From: Oryzias latipes | Lineage: Eukaryota; Chordata; Actinopteri; Beloniformes; Adrianichthyidae | DNA length: 64,000 nucleotides | Reading direction: 5' to 3' | NCBI RefSeq assembly: GCF_002234675.1 | Contig: NC_019866.2 | Coordinates: 13,917,261-13,981,260 of the forward strand | Part shown: positions 53,435 to 64,000 of the stretch, piece by piece | Layout of the letters: the number at the start of each line of letters is the position of its first letter | How positions within the stretch are numbered: position 1 is the stretch's first letter | Notes under the pieces: generated by a model | The model's database searches: none | The model's input: only the letters and a program-made list of their open reading frames with translations | Told to the model about the DNA's origin: nothing | Program-made: the position numbers and the translations under genes

Positions 53435-54022
53435 TTGCTAGAGAAAAAAAATGGAAGGAATATATATAGAGAGATATTGTTTCATAATGAGGCAACTGCA
53501 GGGAGGATTTCAAAAATTGAAACAATTCTTCTGTTTTTGCCAATTAAAAAAAAATCTGTGAACTACTTTAACCTTATAAATAATAAAATACATTTTTTTT
53601 CTGTTAGAAAAACCTTATTTGGTCAATTAATTTCTGCAGATTCTTTTTATGATCAAAAATATTCAAAACATTTTTATCCCATTGAGTGGATGTTAGAAGT
53701 GAATGGGGTCACTTCAGCCCATCGATTAAGAGACACTGCTGCCCACTCCTGTCAGCCTAGTTTATTAATGAATGCTGTTTATTTCCTTTGTGAGCGTCTA
53801 CAGCAGTTTGCTTGGATCATCCGCTTCAATGGGTGGGATTCTCTTCTGTCAGTCACTCAGCTTCTGTTCATGAATTTATTCGATGATTTTTCTGGATCTT
53901 TGAGCTGCAAATCTGCCTTTTCACATCATCAGATGTATCTGTTTCACATCTTGTTATCGGGTCAGTGCCACTATAAAGCGACATTCAACTCCCAGGGGTC
54001 TTTTGCATTTGGCATGATTTAG
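53435..54022 (+). CDS. Unexplained open frame, 195 residues
   Basis: One uninterrupted frame of 196 codons including the stop, long for DNA this A/T-rich. The N-terminal third is lysine/isoleucine/asparagine-rich and looks like translated non-coding DNA. The rest (from about residue 65, FGQLISADSFYDQ) is of mixed composition with stretches such as LCERLQQFAWIIRFNGWDSL and SAFSHHQMYLFHIL. I recognise no family. There is no signal peptide. The start is only the first ATG of the frame. It ends 195 bp before the ISL2EU-like transposon and may be a chance frame, a conserved non-coding segment, an exon of an unrecognised gene, or a repeat. Low confidence as a gene. Confidence 0.2.
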   Translation: MLEKKNGRNIYREILFHNEATAGRISKIETILLFLPIKKKSVNYFNLINNKIHFFSVRKTLFGQLISADSFYDQKYSKHFYPIEWMLEVNGVTSAHRLRDTAAHSCQPSLLMNAVYFLCERLQQFAWIIRFNGWDSLLSVTQLLFMNLFDDFSGSLSCKSAFSHHQMYLFHILLSGQCHYKATFNSQGSFAFGMI

Positions 54023-54294
54023 AATTCACTTACATAATAGATCAAATGTGGTGTTAATGGTCGTATAACCCAGTTAGTCTGTATTTCACTAAGCTTCTTA
54101 TATAAATGAGTGTAAGCCCATAATGAAACTTGACTCCCAAGTTCTTTATTACTAGTTTTGGTGAGATTGGACAGCAGTCTTCAATCTTTGAGATGATATT
54201 GGTTTTTCTGGTTGAATAGACCTTTTTCGCAAAAACCGGAAGTACGTCATCAACGTGTAAACCTAGTTCCGGTTTGTGCTTCGCTGGCGGAGGA

Positions 54295-55720
54295 ATGGCA
54301 GAGCCTAGAGTGTTTTCGAAGAGCCTGAGTTGTGTTCCGAAGTTCACCAGCACCGATGTGATGAAGAGTGTGAAGATGCAATCGTCCACTAAAGGAAACA
54401 AATTGGACATGGGATATAAATTCGTCCACGAAGAGTTTATCCACCATTACCAAGGTAAGCTTCAGCTAGCTTTAGCCATAGCCGCATCACCGGTAACTCT
54501 GTGTGTTTACGTCAACTGTAAATCCTGGTGTTATTAATTTGTAATATAAGGCATCGCAGTGAATATGTTGTGTGTATGTTTAAGTGAAAAGGCATGAGAT
54601 TAACATAACACCCAAAAATTTGGTGAAGCTGTAAATAAGAAATGTTAAGTTGCCCGTATGCGTGTTCATTTTGCTGCGGTTGCGGCACTTTCTTCACTTA
54701 CTAGTATTATTTTTCTGAAAGTATGGTGAGCAGAAGTCCTCTTTTCCTGGACATGTCCTCTCTTTTGATACTTATATAATAAAATAACATTGAACATAGA
54801 TGAAATGTAATTATATTTGCTTCATGTATGCAGCTCTGAACACCAATTACTCTCGATGAAATATCTCACAAACTCACTTCACTCCTCTTTTTTACAAACT
54901 CAAATCTGGTCACCCTATTGACAGTTATAGTTTCATGTCATTCTGAACATTGATGTAGCAACATAAGTATGTCCTAATTTTAACCTATATAATTTATTGT
55001 GTCTAGATATCACTGGACGCAGAAAGTGCCAACCTGAAAGCTTTCGTCTGCAGTTGTGTGGCTGCTAAAGGATTTTGCAATCACATAGTTGCCATCCTGT
55101 TCCAGACCGCACATTATTCACAGCTGGGTCTGCAGGCTGCTCCACCCCCCTGGCCTGCACGAGTGGCTTGCAAAGATGGCACAGGTGGGTTTGTGATCAT
55201 ATTGTCATTATTTTTTAAGAACGTATGTGTATCCATAACAACTCTAAATTATTATAAAAACACCCCAAGTAGTTACTACAGACTTTAATTGCTTTCTGCC
55301 TTTTACTTATAAGGGAATCCATCCTGAACCGGTTAGTGAGCTGATGGTGCAAAAACCCAAAACAGTTGGCAGGGACGGTCAGAGGTCCACACTGTACAAG
55401 GCATACAGGTGATTAACTTTTTGTTGCTTTGTGAGCAAGTTAAGTTTTTTTTTTTTTTAATCTTATGACTAACCAAATTATGGTTACAGCAGATATAATG
55501 AATTAAATTGAAATGTAGTTATGCACTTATGTCTAACTTTTGTGTGTTGTGTTTCTCTTGTGTAGGACCACAGCCAGATCCATATGATGGCATCTGGAAG
55601 CAGATTATGCCAGGTGCAGCCCCAACCTCTCATGGTTGTGTTGGATGGGTTTCTGAGATGGAATGAAAGAGAACTTGGATATATATTGTGGCAAATGCAT
55701 GAATGCATACCTTAAATTAC
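54295..55720 (+). pseudogene. SWIM zinc-finger protein remnant of the transposon
   Basis: Exon 1 (54295-54454) reads MAEPRVFSKSLS...KFVHEEFIHHYQ before GTAAGC. Exon 2 (from about 55009) holds FVCSCVAAKGFCNH, a CxC...CxH SWIM motif, then a 1-base frame change within the proline run (PPPW against PLACTSGLQRWHR). Exon 3 (about 55314-55410) reads GIHPEPVSELMVQKP...LYKAYR. The YqaJ-like nuclease part that usually follows is not recognisable. In living relatives the protein probably helps transposition. Non-functional here. Confidence 0.65.
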
Positions 55721-56019
55721 ACTTATCTTGTCTTTAACAATCAGTTCAGCCTTCTGTCTTACTGTTGATCTGTAATGTTATTTTTTATTGTAAATGTTTG
55801 ATGTTATTTGCATACCAAAAAATTAAACGAGGCACAATTTTGACCAAAATTGTTTTATTTGTTCATCTAATTTTTTTGTGTAGTCAGTCACATTTCAACA
55901 GAAAAACATTACGAATATAACAATTATATTTAATTAGATTTTAAGAATATGTGGAAACACTAAATTTTTCCATACTATTTGCACATTATACATTATTTAC
56001 ATACCAAACATTAATTCAC

Positions 56020-56345
56020 TCTTCAAAACAAAAAAGTCCATGATAATTTGCCAAAACACGGCGGTTAAGCCAGATCTGATTCACACTGCCCATCAGTGTG
56101 AGCGGCACAGAGAGTTCCTGATGTGAAAGGACTTTATCCTACTGATCACACTTTCCACTATAATTCTGAGGCGGGTAATGGCTGGGTTTGTTCCGGTTCC
56201 TCCTTGCTGAATTGAGTTGAAAGCTTAAAAGGTGGAATGATGATCTTAGATCCAATGTCAGTTAGGAGGTCTTGAACGAGAAACTTTTGTCTGCCATGAC
56301 ATCGTCTCCTGGCTCCAGCAAAGGAACTTGGCTTCTAAGTCATGG
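56020..56345 (-). pseudogene. DDE_Tnp_4 transposase remnant
   Basis: Minus-strand pieces in different frames read VPLLEPGDDVMADK, DLLTDIGSKIIIPPF, TRLRIIVESVISRIKSFHI and LMGSVNQIWLNRRVLANYHG. That is the C-terminal half of a DDE_Tnp_4 transposase, with the second catalytic Asp (GDDVMADK) and the Glu (IIVES). At least three frame changes separate the pieces, so the gene is dead. The N-terminal half, expected to include a THAP-like finger, was not recognised. Confidence 0.75.
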
Positions 56346-57195
56346 ATGTAATCCAAAGCCTCATCCAGAGCACCTGTGAAGATAAAGAAATTAAAAATCA
56401 GTCTTAATATATTAATGCTACCTTTCAACACAACACAGTAATCATGTTTTGAAAAGTATGTTAAGTATTTAATTACAAATACATTTCATTTATTTTTGTT
56501 AAGGAAATTACAAAATGACAAAATGCTCAAAAGTGATTAAATACATGTAATTAAAATAGGTGAGAGCATGAACATCTTTTATTATAAATATTAATTTGTT
56601 CAGGTAGAAATGCATGTATCCAATAACGGTACACATAGTTGACTAACGTTAACCAAACACATTATGAACAACCTTACCTGCAGGTGGGTGTGTCACGTAG
56701 TCGTGATCCATCTTTACTGTCTTAGCTTAGCCACCATGTCGCTAGTATCTTCTCAGCTTAGCTGCATAGCCTGACGTTTGAGGTTCTGTCATATTCTGAC
56801 TCCCTTCTCAAAGGATCAGTAAAGTTGTTCCAAGGGAAAATACTCGGGGCAACACCACTCTTCAGGCGACGAACGACGCAGCCGCACCACAATCCCGGAG
56901 CGAAGTTAGTAAGTGCCGGCAGCAGAGGGTGCTACCTGTGTTTACATTAAAACTATGCCCTTCATCTCTTCGGATCGCCTATATCCATTTGGGTTTCAGG
57001 TTTGGATCCACAGGAAAATAATGAAATGAAAGGTAAGGCTGTTTTTGGTTGGAAGACGAACAGCCTGGAACGCAACAGAGACTGCAACTCTTCGACTCTG
57101 CCATTCTTCATATCTGCTGCTACGCTAACAGGAAGTTGTTTTACACGTCATTGACGTATTTCCGGTCGAAAAATGCGGAAGTGTGAAAAAGGTCT

Positions 57196-60100
57196 ATTCT
57201 CATGATTTGCACTGTCAATATGCAATTTCAGAAAATATGCATGATTATTATGACTTTCTTTGCAGTCATTCAATGTAAAAATGAAGTGCTGACCTTTATC
57301 TGCAATTTTTTGAATTAAGCAGCTGCTATTTTTAGCCCAAGGATAACCTGAATAAGCAAATGTGCAGCTTTTTCCTTTTTATTCTCGAAGAGCTCAGTGA
57401 ACTTCAAGAAGCTGTCCCGGATTTTATGTTTTGTCTTGATAGGTTAGAAGTGTCCCGGTGGGATGGAGACTTAATTCATATTTAGCAGGAAGTGTCAGAT
57501 GCAAAACCGTCTTATTTGTCATAGGAAGCAGCCGATAACCCCCAACCACGACCTTTAAAATTAAACAGTGATGGCATGAAGTGCAACGACATTATTATAA
57601 AAAAATAAATAAATAAATAAAAGAGATACTTTAATATATGTAGAGGCAATATGGACTTAAAACCCTGTGTGCAATTTGGATGCAAATACTGGCTGAAATG
57701 TTACCACTGAGACTTCATTAAAACCAGATACATCCCAGTGGGTGAATTAACTCAGTGAGAAACACTCAGGCCTACACATGGTAAGGAAATCTGTCTCAAG
57801 GTAAAGTAAAACTCATGTAATGTTAAAGCTTTTGGCTCAAATTCTATTTTTTGTGACATTTACTGTCAAAGAGTAGCAAGCATCGCCAAAATACGTCATG
57901 TGTCAAGGGGAATATGGAGAGACAATTCAAATGTCTTAGCGCAATTGTATTGAAAACAAATAATTAACTGACACGTACGTTTCTAACTAAATGTATATTT
58001 TTTTAATTTTACATCTTATACCTTGTTTTTCATAATTACACGCACAGTGTCAGAGGACTTAATGTGCAATCAATTTAGTACACAGAGGAAGTATAGACTG
58101 AAAGGAAATATCTTAAAAATGCTTTTAACCAGATTGTGTTCAAGACTGCACATTTGCATTTCAACCACAGAAATGCATTATTCAGGAGCTTGTCACTTCT
58201 CATGCATCAAAAATTGAAAGAATCTTAACTAGCTCTTTGCTGGTGACACATCATGTCACATTAGTAAAAGTAAAAAAATGTTTTTAACAGCAGGTCAAAT
58301 GTTGAAACTTTGTAACATGCAGCAACAGCAGTAATAAGTCAGAAAAACAACAATGTTTGTGACAAAAATAGTTTTAGAGTGCAAGTAAAGTTAACAAAAT
58401 AAGAGCACAAGTTGAAACACAGACTAAAATGTGGCCTCATTTGGGTTTTACTTTTAAAATGTACATCGGGATATTGAGTACACCGTTTTTAATGTTTTAT
58501 TTTATTTTTTTCTAAAAAATTAATGCTTTCTTTTTTTTACCATTTGGGGTTTCCTTTTCGCTGTGTGAATGACTGTCTACTGTTGTTGGACATTTAATTT
58601 AGATTTTTCCATTAATCATAATTGTAAACTTTAAAAAATTGAATTTCATTGTTGTCGTAAAGTGTTATATCTTCGTTTTACCTGTTAAAGATAACATATG
58701 TGGAGTTTCTATGCAGATGTTTATGTTTCTGTGTGCACAGAAGAGGAAGTTAGAAAGTGACCTGACTCACTCAGAAATTGTGAGCTTAATTGTCTTAGTA
58801 AAATCTCACAAAGCGTGTTAGTTACGCAGCTGCTGCAGTCTGTAATACAGTTAGTGGTATATGTCTGTGAGAAGAGCTCCATTCAATTCAATTTATTGGT
58901 ATCTAGATGGAAATTAGGATGCAGTTAGTGAAGGGATTGTGTTCAGGAGTTACGGTTGTGGGGAAAAACATGTGAGCAAACAAATCTTTGGCTTAAAAGA
59001 TACAATAACTACAAAAAAGGAAAATACAATGAATGTTGACTGAAATTTAACAGGAAGTGCTACATTGCCCATTTTCTTCATGATAACGACATCAATCTCA
59101 TGATGAGAAAAATATTTTTCGCGATGACTACAAAATTCCTCGTTAGCACGAGATAGGTGAAGAAATTGACGAAAACCTCAGGATTGTTTTCTCAGAATAA
59201 AGTTATTGCGAGAAAATGAGCAAAAAAAAAAAGAAAGAAAAGTAAAGTAGGCCAGTGGCGGCTTCCATAGAAATGTGCTAAAATTCCTATAAGTTTGGGA
59301 GATCAAACACAGCAAATTCAGTACTTTAACATTTTGCTTTTTGGCTTCTGTCTGTAGGGGTCCCCACTGCCAATCAGACGCTGTGTATTTGGTTTTATGC
59401 CAAATACCCTTTACATCACAACCCTTTCCAATCCAGACTTCTTTAATGTAGATTCACACCTCAGTAATTGTAATGAAAAATATTTTTAAGAGATTAGGAT
59501 CAGTTTTTGTACTTTATTCCCTGCTTTTAGTTATTTTCTTACCAATGTAAGAATTAAGAGGGAAAAAAACTCTTTCACATTTTTCAAGCATTTAAATATA
59601 GTTTTATGTAAAAAATTTTAGGTTTTACTATTATCCATCTAGATCTAAATGATTTCCTTTTTTTCCAGCCATATTTTCTGCAACATCTTTTGTTTTTATT
59701 TTCCCTTTTTTTTCTATTGGCTTCATAACTGTCAAGGATTTTTCTTTGCCTTTTATCAAGTTGTTCTCTAACCATTGCCATGTCAAATGTTTAAATGAAA
59801 TTTAGTTGTCTTTGATGTCAATAAAAGTCATTTATTAAAAAGAGTTGAGTTCTTTTATACATTTGAAAAAAAATCCAAGAAAAGCAAAAGCAATGTTCGG
59901 ATTTCTTTATTCACTGGTTTCATTTTTCTCAGTAAGTCAGAAAATACTGAAAATACTAAAAATATGAGCTGCATAAGAGTTTTACATACTCCTCTTTTTC
60001 CTTCTCCTTAAAGCTTCTTCCCAGCAAATGAAACATTCATGGTTTCTATTTTCATAAACACGTTTGGAATGCCTTACAGGGACACAATTATACACTACTG

Positions 60101-63100
60101 TGACAATTACAAACAAACATGCAGCCATGCATGTTTAACATGACACTGTTTGTTTGCAAAGTAAAGAAAACGGCATTAAAAAACAACCACAATTAACGAC
60201 ATTGTCAGTATAACATAATTTGGCTTAATTCCCTTTTTAGTTTTTATTGTGGATCCTCCTGACCCAAATGACAGTTGTCAGAATGATTAAAAAAAGTCCT
60301 TGTGATGTGCTAATGTGTGTGCATGAACGTGTGTGCACCAATTGGGTGTGGGAGATAAGACAAAGATTGCCTGAATCCCAAATAGCTTCATGTGATATCT
60401 CAGCCCTGCAAGGCTAACGAGGGATACTGAACTTGAGCAGAAACTTATGAAGGAGTTGGAAGAGGAAAACGAAAGAAAAAAATGTCAAACCTCTCTTTTT
60501 AATGCAAATTGCTTCACATTCACTGTTAGAATACTTGTTATGCAATGTCATAGTAAAAAAAAAGAAAAAGTCTAATAGTCTTTCCGAGCATCCCAAAAAG
60601 GTTCCCCGTCATGGTTTCCCTGCTTTGCTGTCAGGAAAGTCTCTACCTCTTCCCTGACTTCCAGTCGATCATCCATGGCCAAGGCAACCTATTCTTTCAC
60701 TGTCTGGCTCCCCAATCATGTGAAACCCTCTCCATCACCTTTTTCATTCACTCTTCATTCCCTTCTGGCTGCACACATCCACACACCCACACCCCTTTTC
60801 CCCACCTCATGCCAGTGCTGCCTTCCCCCTTTTTCTCTCCTCTATCTGTCTTCCTGATAACAAGTATGGGTAGTGTGATGCCATGCTCCACTTGCTTCCT
60901 TCACTGCGGCACATGAGGAATTGGGAACGGTTCGAGCCCAGTGTAAAGGGGATGCAGTTTGTAAATATTTTAGGGAAGCAAAGGTTAGCAACCATTTAAA
61001 ATCCCACTCCTATCATCTTTTAACTGGTGTTCAAAGTGTTTCGAGTGGTCTTTTAATTATTATTATGAAGTTTTTAGGCAAAATAATAAAAAACTGTGTT
61101 GTTTTCCCAGGATATAATTCCTGCAGAGCGGCAGTAGTTCACAAATTGCCGGTGCAACAAAAATAGCAAGCAGTATTGGAACCGCCCAGTTGTACAGTTT
61201 TGAGCCAGACACCAGCTCAGACGAGGAAAATGAAGACGTACATGGATCTATTTGTCTGTAAGTCTGATGCATCAGAATGGAGCAGAGCAGGAAGCTTGTG
61301 ACTGTTACAGGTGTTTTTCAACAGCATTTTTTTGTCCGGTAATGTTCGGTTGGAGGTGTGAAGGGGTGTAAGCGAGCGGGAGAGAATGCAAGTGAAGGGA
61401 TGATGGGAAATGGGGAAATCTTACTCTGTGCTAATGGTCCCGCCGACAATTCACTGTTGAACTTCTGCCCCTCTGCAATAACTAAGTTCAAGGAAACAAC
61501 ATCGATTTTATTCATATTTTTGCCAAAAACAGCATGATCACAATTAAAAGACCTCCGGGAAGGCTTTTAAAATATCTCAAAATGTGTCCGGAAGGGACTT
61601 TAAATGTCTATTTTTGCTTAAAGCTTCAGTATTGAAGCCAAAGGACATGAAAACAGCCAAATTAGTCATATTCATGGTTTAGGATTTTTGCATTAGTCAA
61701 CCATTTTTTTTCTTCTTTTGCGTAGCTAATTGTCTCTCCAACCATCCACTACACCTAATATATTGTGTTGAGTTGGCTCTGTTTGGGTAAGACGCTGTCT
61801 TACAAGCTGAAATGTCCCCTATAAAGCTGAGCAGGACAAACAACGAGGACTCTTTGAGCTGTTGTCAATTAGTTCCAAAGTCATGGCTGTTTCTGACATG
61901 TAAGAACATATTTTGCCCCCCAAAAAAGTTTGAGCACACAAAGCTGACTGATCGCAATGAATATTTGAAGCCGTACTCCAGCATGCTGACAGTGGCGCCA
62001 CAAAACAGACTGTTGACCAGCGTGGGCTTAATAATGGCTGACAGTGAGACCTCTCCCTGACAGCTTCACCTGTCTGGAAATGATGAAACTCTTAACTGAA
62101 ATACAAAAGGAATTCACCACAGGGCGAACCGCAGTCAGGACAAGAAGTCTTAGGATTCAGATGGATGACTAAAAGGTCTGGACAGGTTAAGCACGTGATC
62201 AGCATGACAAATACTGTTGTGTGAGTCGATTGTATTATTCATTTTCTGGTTATCTTACTAAAATCCCTCTCAAGCAGGGGTTTTGCTGTGTGGCTTGCCA
62301 GCACAACACAAGAATATACAACATAAATAATTTTTTCATCTTTCTATAATACTCCTAATGGCCCAACTCATTCAAATTTGAAATATCTCATTCCAATGAG
62401 AACCTTACTTGACAAATGCTCATTTGAAAATTTGGACGTCTTTAAGTTCAAAGTGGGAAGCAGGGCTGTTAGTTTGCACAGAAGTCATAGTAAATGTCAT
62501 TTGAAAATTATATTTTTAATCATTTTGGCTATTTTTCCACACATAAATGTTCATTTTAATATTAATAAGAGCTGAAAATGGTTGCTTAGCTGAAGCCTGC
62601 TTTTATGTTTTTATTTTCTTGTGGGATTAATAAAAAATTGAATAGGATTTTATAGCATTTACTTATTTGCGATGATTTTCTGTCTGAGCTCAGTGCCTCC
62701 AAACAGCAAACGCACTGAGTCTGTGCGTATTTTACACACAAAATCAAAATGGAAACAGTCATCACTGTGATTAATACTCATACATTTTAATTTGGAGCTC
62801 ATTGGGGGGGGCAACACAGGGCACTGCAGATAATAAATAACTCGGAGGAATCAAAAATTATGGGTTAAGCACTTCTGCTCCCTCAAAAGTAAAGATACTG
62901 ATGAAAACTGGATGAAATGAAACAGCTGAACTGTACACACCTCTGGATTTCAAAGTCGCTTCAAAACTATCTTGGTGTAGAAGACTTTGATTTTGACTTT
63001 TTGGTGTGTAAATGTTTCGCTGCAAACGGCTGTAGCAGGGTGGTGTAGAAGGGGAGCCTGATAGGAAACATCCACTCTGCTCAAGTCTTATTAAACTGAC

Positions 63101-64000
63101 TTTGAACCTTAACCCACAGTTATATCATGGCTAAAAAAATGACCCTGCATCAAGCGCAGGTCAACGAGCAATGAGCAGAGAAACCCAAAACTCCCAGAAA
63201 CAAAGCAGTTATCGCATCTGAGAGCGTTGACTCAGCATCAGAATATGTGAGGCTGCCGCTGAGTTGGTGGGTTGATTCCTAAACAGTATAGATGTGTCCT
63301 TTGGCAAGCCACTGATCTTGATGTGTTCGTTGGTGTGTGTTTCCATTTGCCAGAAATGTTCAGAAATCAAATCAAACTTTATTTATAAAAAGCGATACAA
63401 GTTACAGCAAATGGTGCTTGTTGGAAATAGCCGAGGATCTGCATGCGAAATGATCACCAAATCACTTGTGGTGGTTTCATTTTTCAAAAATGTCATGGTA
63501 CAGCTGACTGCATGTGCGTTGCTCCCAGCAACACAAGCTGAGTACAAGCTCACAGAGCCCCCCGGAGAGGCTTTAAACTCCTAATCTTGTTATGTTTATG
63601 TAAGACGTGAAGGTCTGACAGCTTTTCTGCATTTTGTGATGACTGTGTTAATGCTACGTTAAAGATTAAAAAAGGAAAAGCTGGACAAGGCGATCTTGTC
63701 GGCCAGTGTGGAGAAAAAGGAGACAAAAAGTGCAACGAGGTCACGGAAACGAAAAGCGAGGCGAGATAAGATACTGTAGAAGCCAAAAGGAGGAAGGGAG
63801 CGAGGCAGAACAAAGCAGAGAAGGAGCAACTGTGATAAGAGGATGAGAAGAGAAGAGGGGGAGGCTCCTCTGGGGTGTAATTAAAGCTCTGAATCCTCTT
63901 CAACATTGACCACTAGAGCTTGAGAGAGATCAGGGGAGCACGAGGGAAGCTTCAGTGAAAACCAGAATGAGAAGAGAAGCCCCTCAACACTTATAAAGTT
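57196..64000. other. Gene-poor region to the window end
   Basis: I found no host exon, RNA gene or full transposon in these 6.8 kb. Minor items: an AAATAAATAAAT tract near 57,602; a CTCATGATGAGAAAA / CTCGTTAGCACGAG segment at 59,085-59,215 resembling fish inverted-repeat MITEs; LINE-tail-like words at 58,885 and 63,365; and a G/A-rich end after 63,660. It could be regulatory DNA or a large intron of a gene outside the window. Confidence 0.4.

Larger units (their letters stand above)
54218..57195. mobile_element. ISL2EU/IS4EU-like DNA transposon, decayed but with both ends
   Basis: The ends start AGACCTTTTTC on both strands (54218 and, reversed, 57195), with further inverted matches ACCGGAA, TACGTCA and ACGTGTAAA. 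AT lies on each side (54216-54217 and 57196-57197). Length 2,978 bp. It carries two remnant genes facing each other: a SWIM-zinc-finger protein of the kind that precedes a YqaJ-type nuclease (+), and a DDE_Tnp_4 transposase (-). As I recall, that gene pair plus a 2-bp AT duplication is the hallmark of the ISL2EU group; Harbinger elements share the transposase domain but duplicate three bases. Confidence 0.75.

Noticed and set aside
53820-53870. Bcl-2 BH2-like text (AWIIRFNGWD)
   Set aside because: No BH1 or other BH segment, and the exon border typical of Bcl-2 genes is absent; the match is a few residues only.
63550-63906. 119-codon minus-strand frame rich in Ser, Phe and Pro
   Set aside because: Mirror of a purine-rich stretch; no motif, splice context or family similarity.

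Overview
The window is ordinary eukaryotic nuclear DNA from a ray-finned fish, most likely a percomorph teleost. Genes are split by short GT-AG introns, the A+T-rich spacers carry many fish-type transposons, and the proteins read as vertebrate orthologues. I worked by eye from the sequence. Splice sites are inferred from consensus plus preservation of known protein sequence, and family names rest on remembered motifs, not searches.

Layout. (1) 0-31 kb is a cluster of prototype galectin genes (lgals1/lgals2/congerin type): A (+, only exons 3-4 found, 2010-2427), B (-, 5976-9227), C (-, 13242-14960) and D (-, 25259-26992). B, C and D each give a complete 135-residue lectin on the same four-exon plan (9, 80, 172 and 147 coding bases). 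C and D are recent duplicates about 12 kb apart. Between them lies an orphan third copy of exon 1 (18986-18994) whose surroundings have been broken up by insertions. The cluster is riddled with SINEs, L1 3' ends, hAT-like and other terminal-inverted-repeat elements, and a few solo LTR fossils. (2) 31.2-37.7 kb is gtpbp1 (+, 14 coding exons, 681 codons), a translational-type GTPase linked to mRNA turnover. (3) 39.8-45.8 kb is sgsm3 (-, 20 coding exons, 753 codons), a TBC-SH3-RUN Rab regulator; it converges on gtpbp1. (4) 48.6-64 kb holds no recognisable host gene. It contains a complete 2,978-bp DNA transposon with AT target duplication and two decayed genes (ISL2EU/IS4EU-like, 54218-57195), a 452-bp hAT-like element with perfect 8-bp target duplication, and one unexplained 196-codon open frame (53435-54022).

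How the parts relate. From general knowledge, LGALS1/LGALS2, GTPBP1 and SGSM3 all lie on human 22q13.1, so the window looks like a conserved syntenic block, with lectin duplication as the lineage-specific novelty. The most interesting signals are the amino-acid-changing bias between galectins C and D (15 replacement against 3 silent base differences), the Arg-to-Gln change in a sugar-contact motif of galectin A, the shredded third copy, and several unusual inverted-repeat elements.
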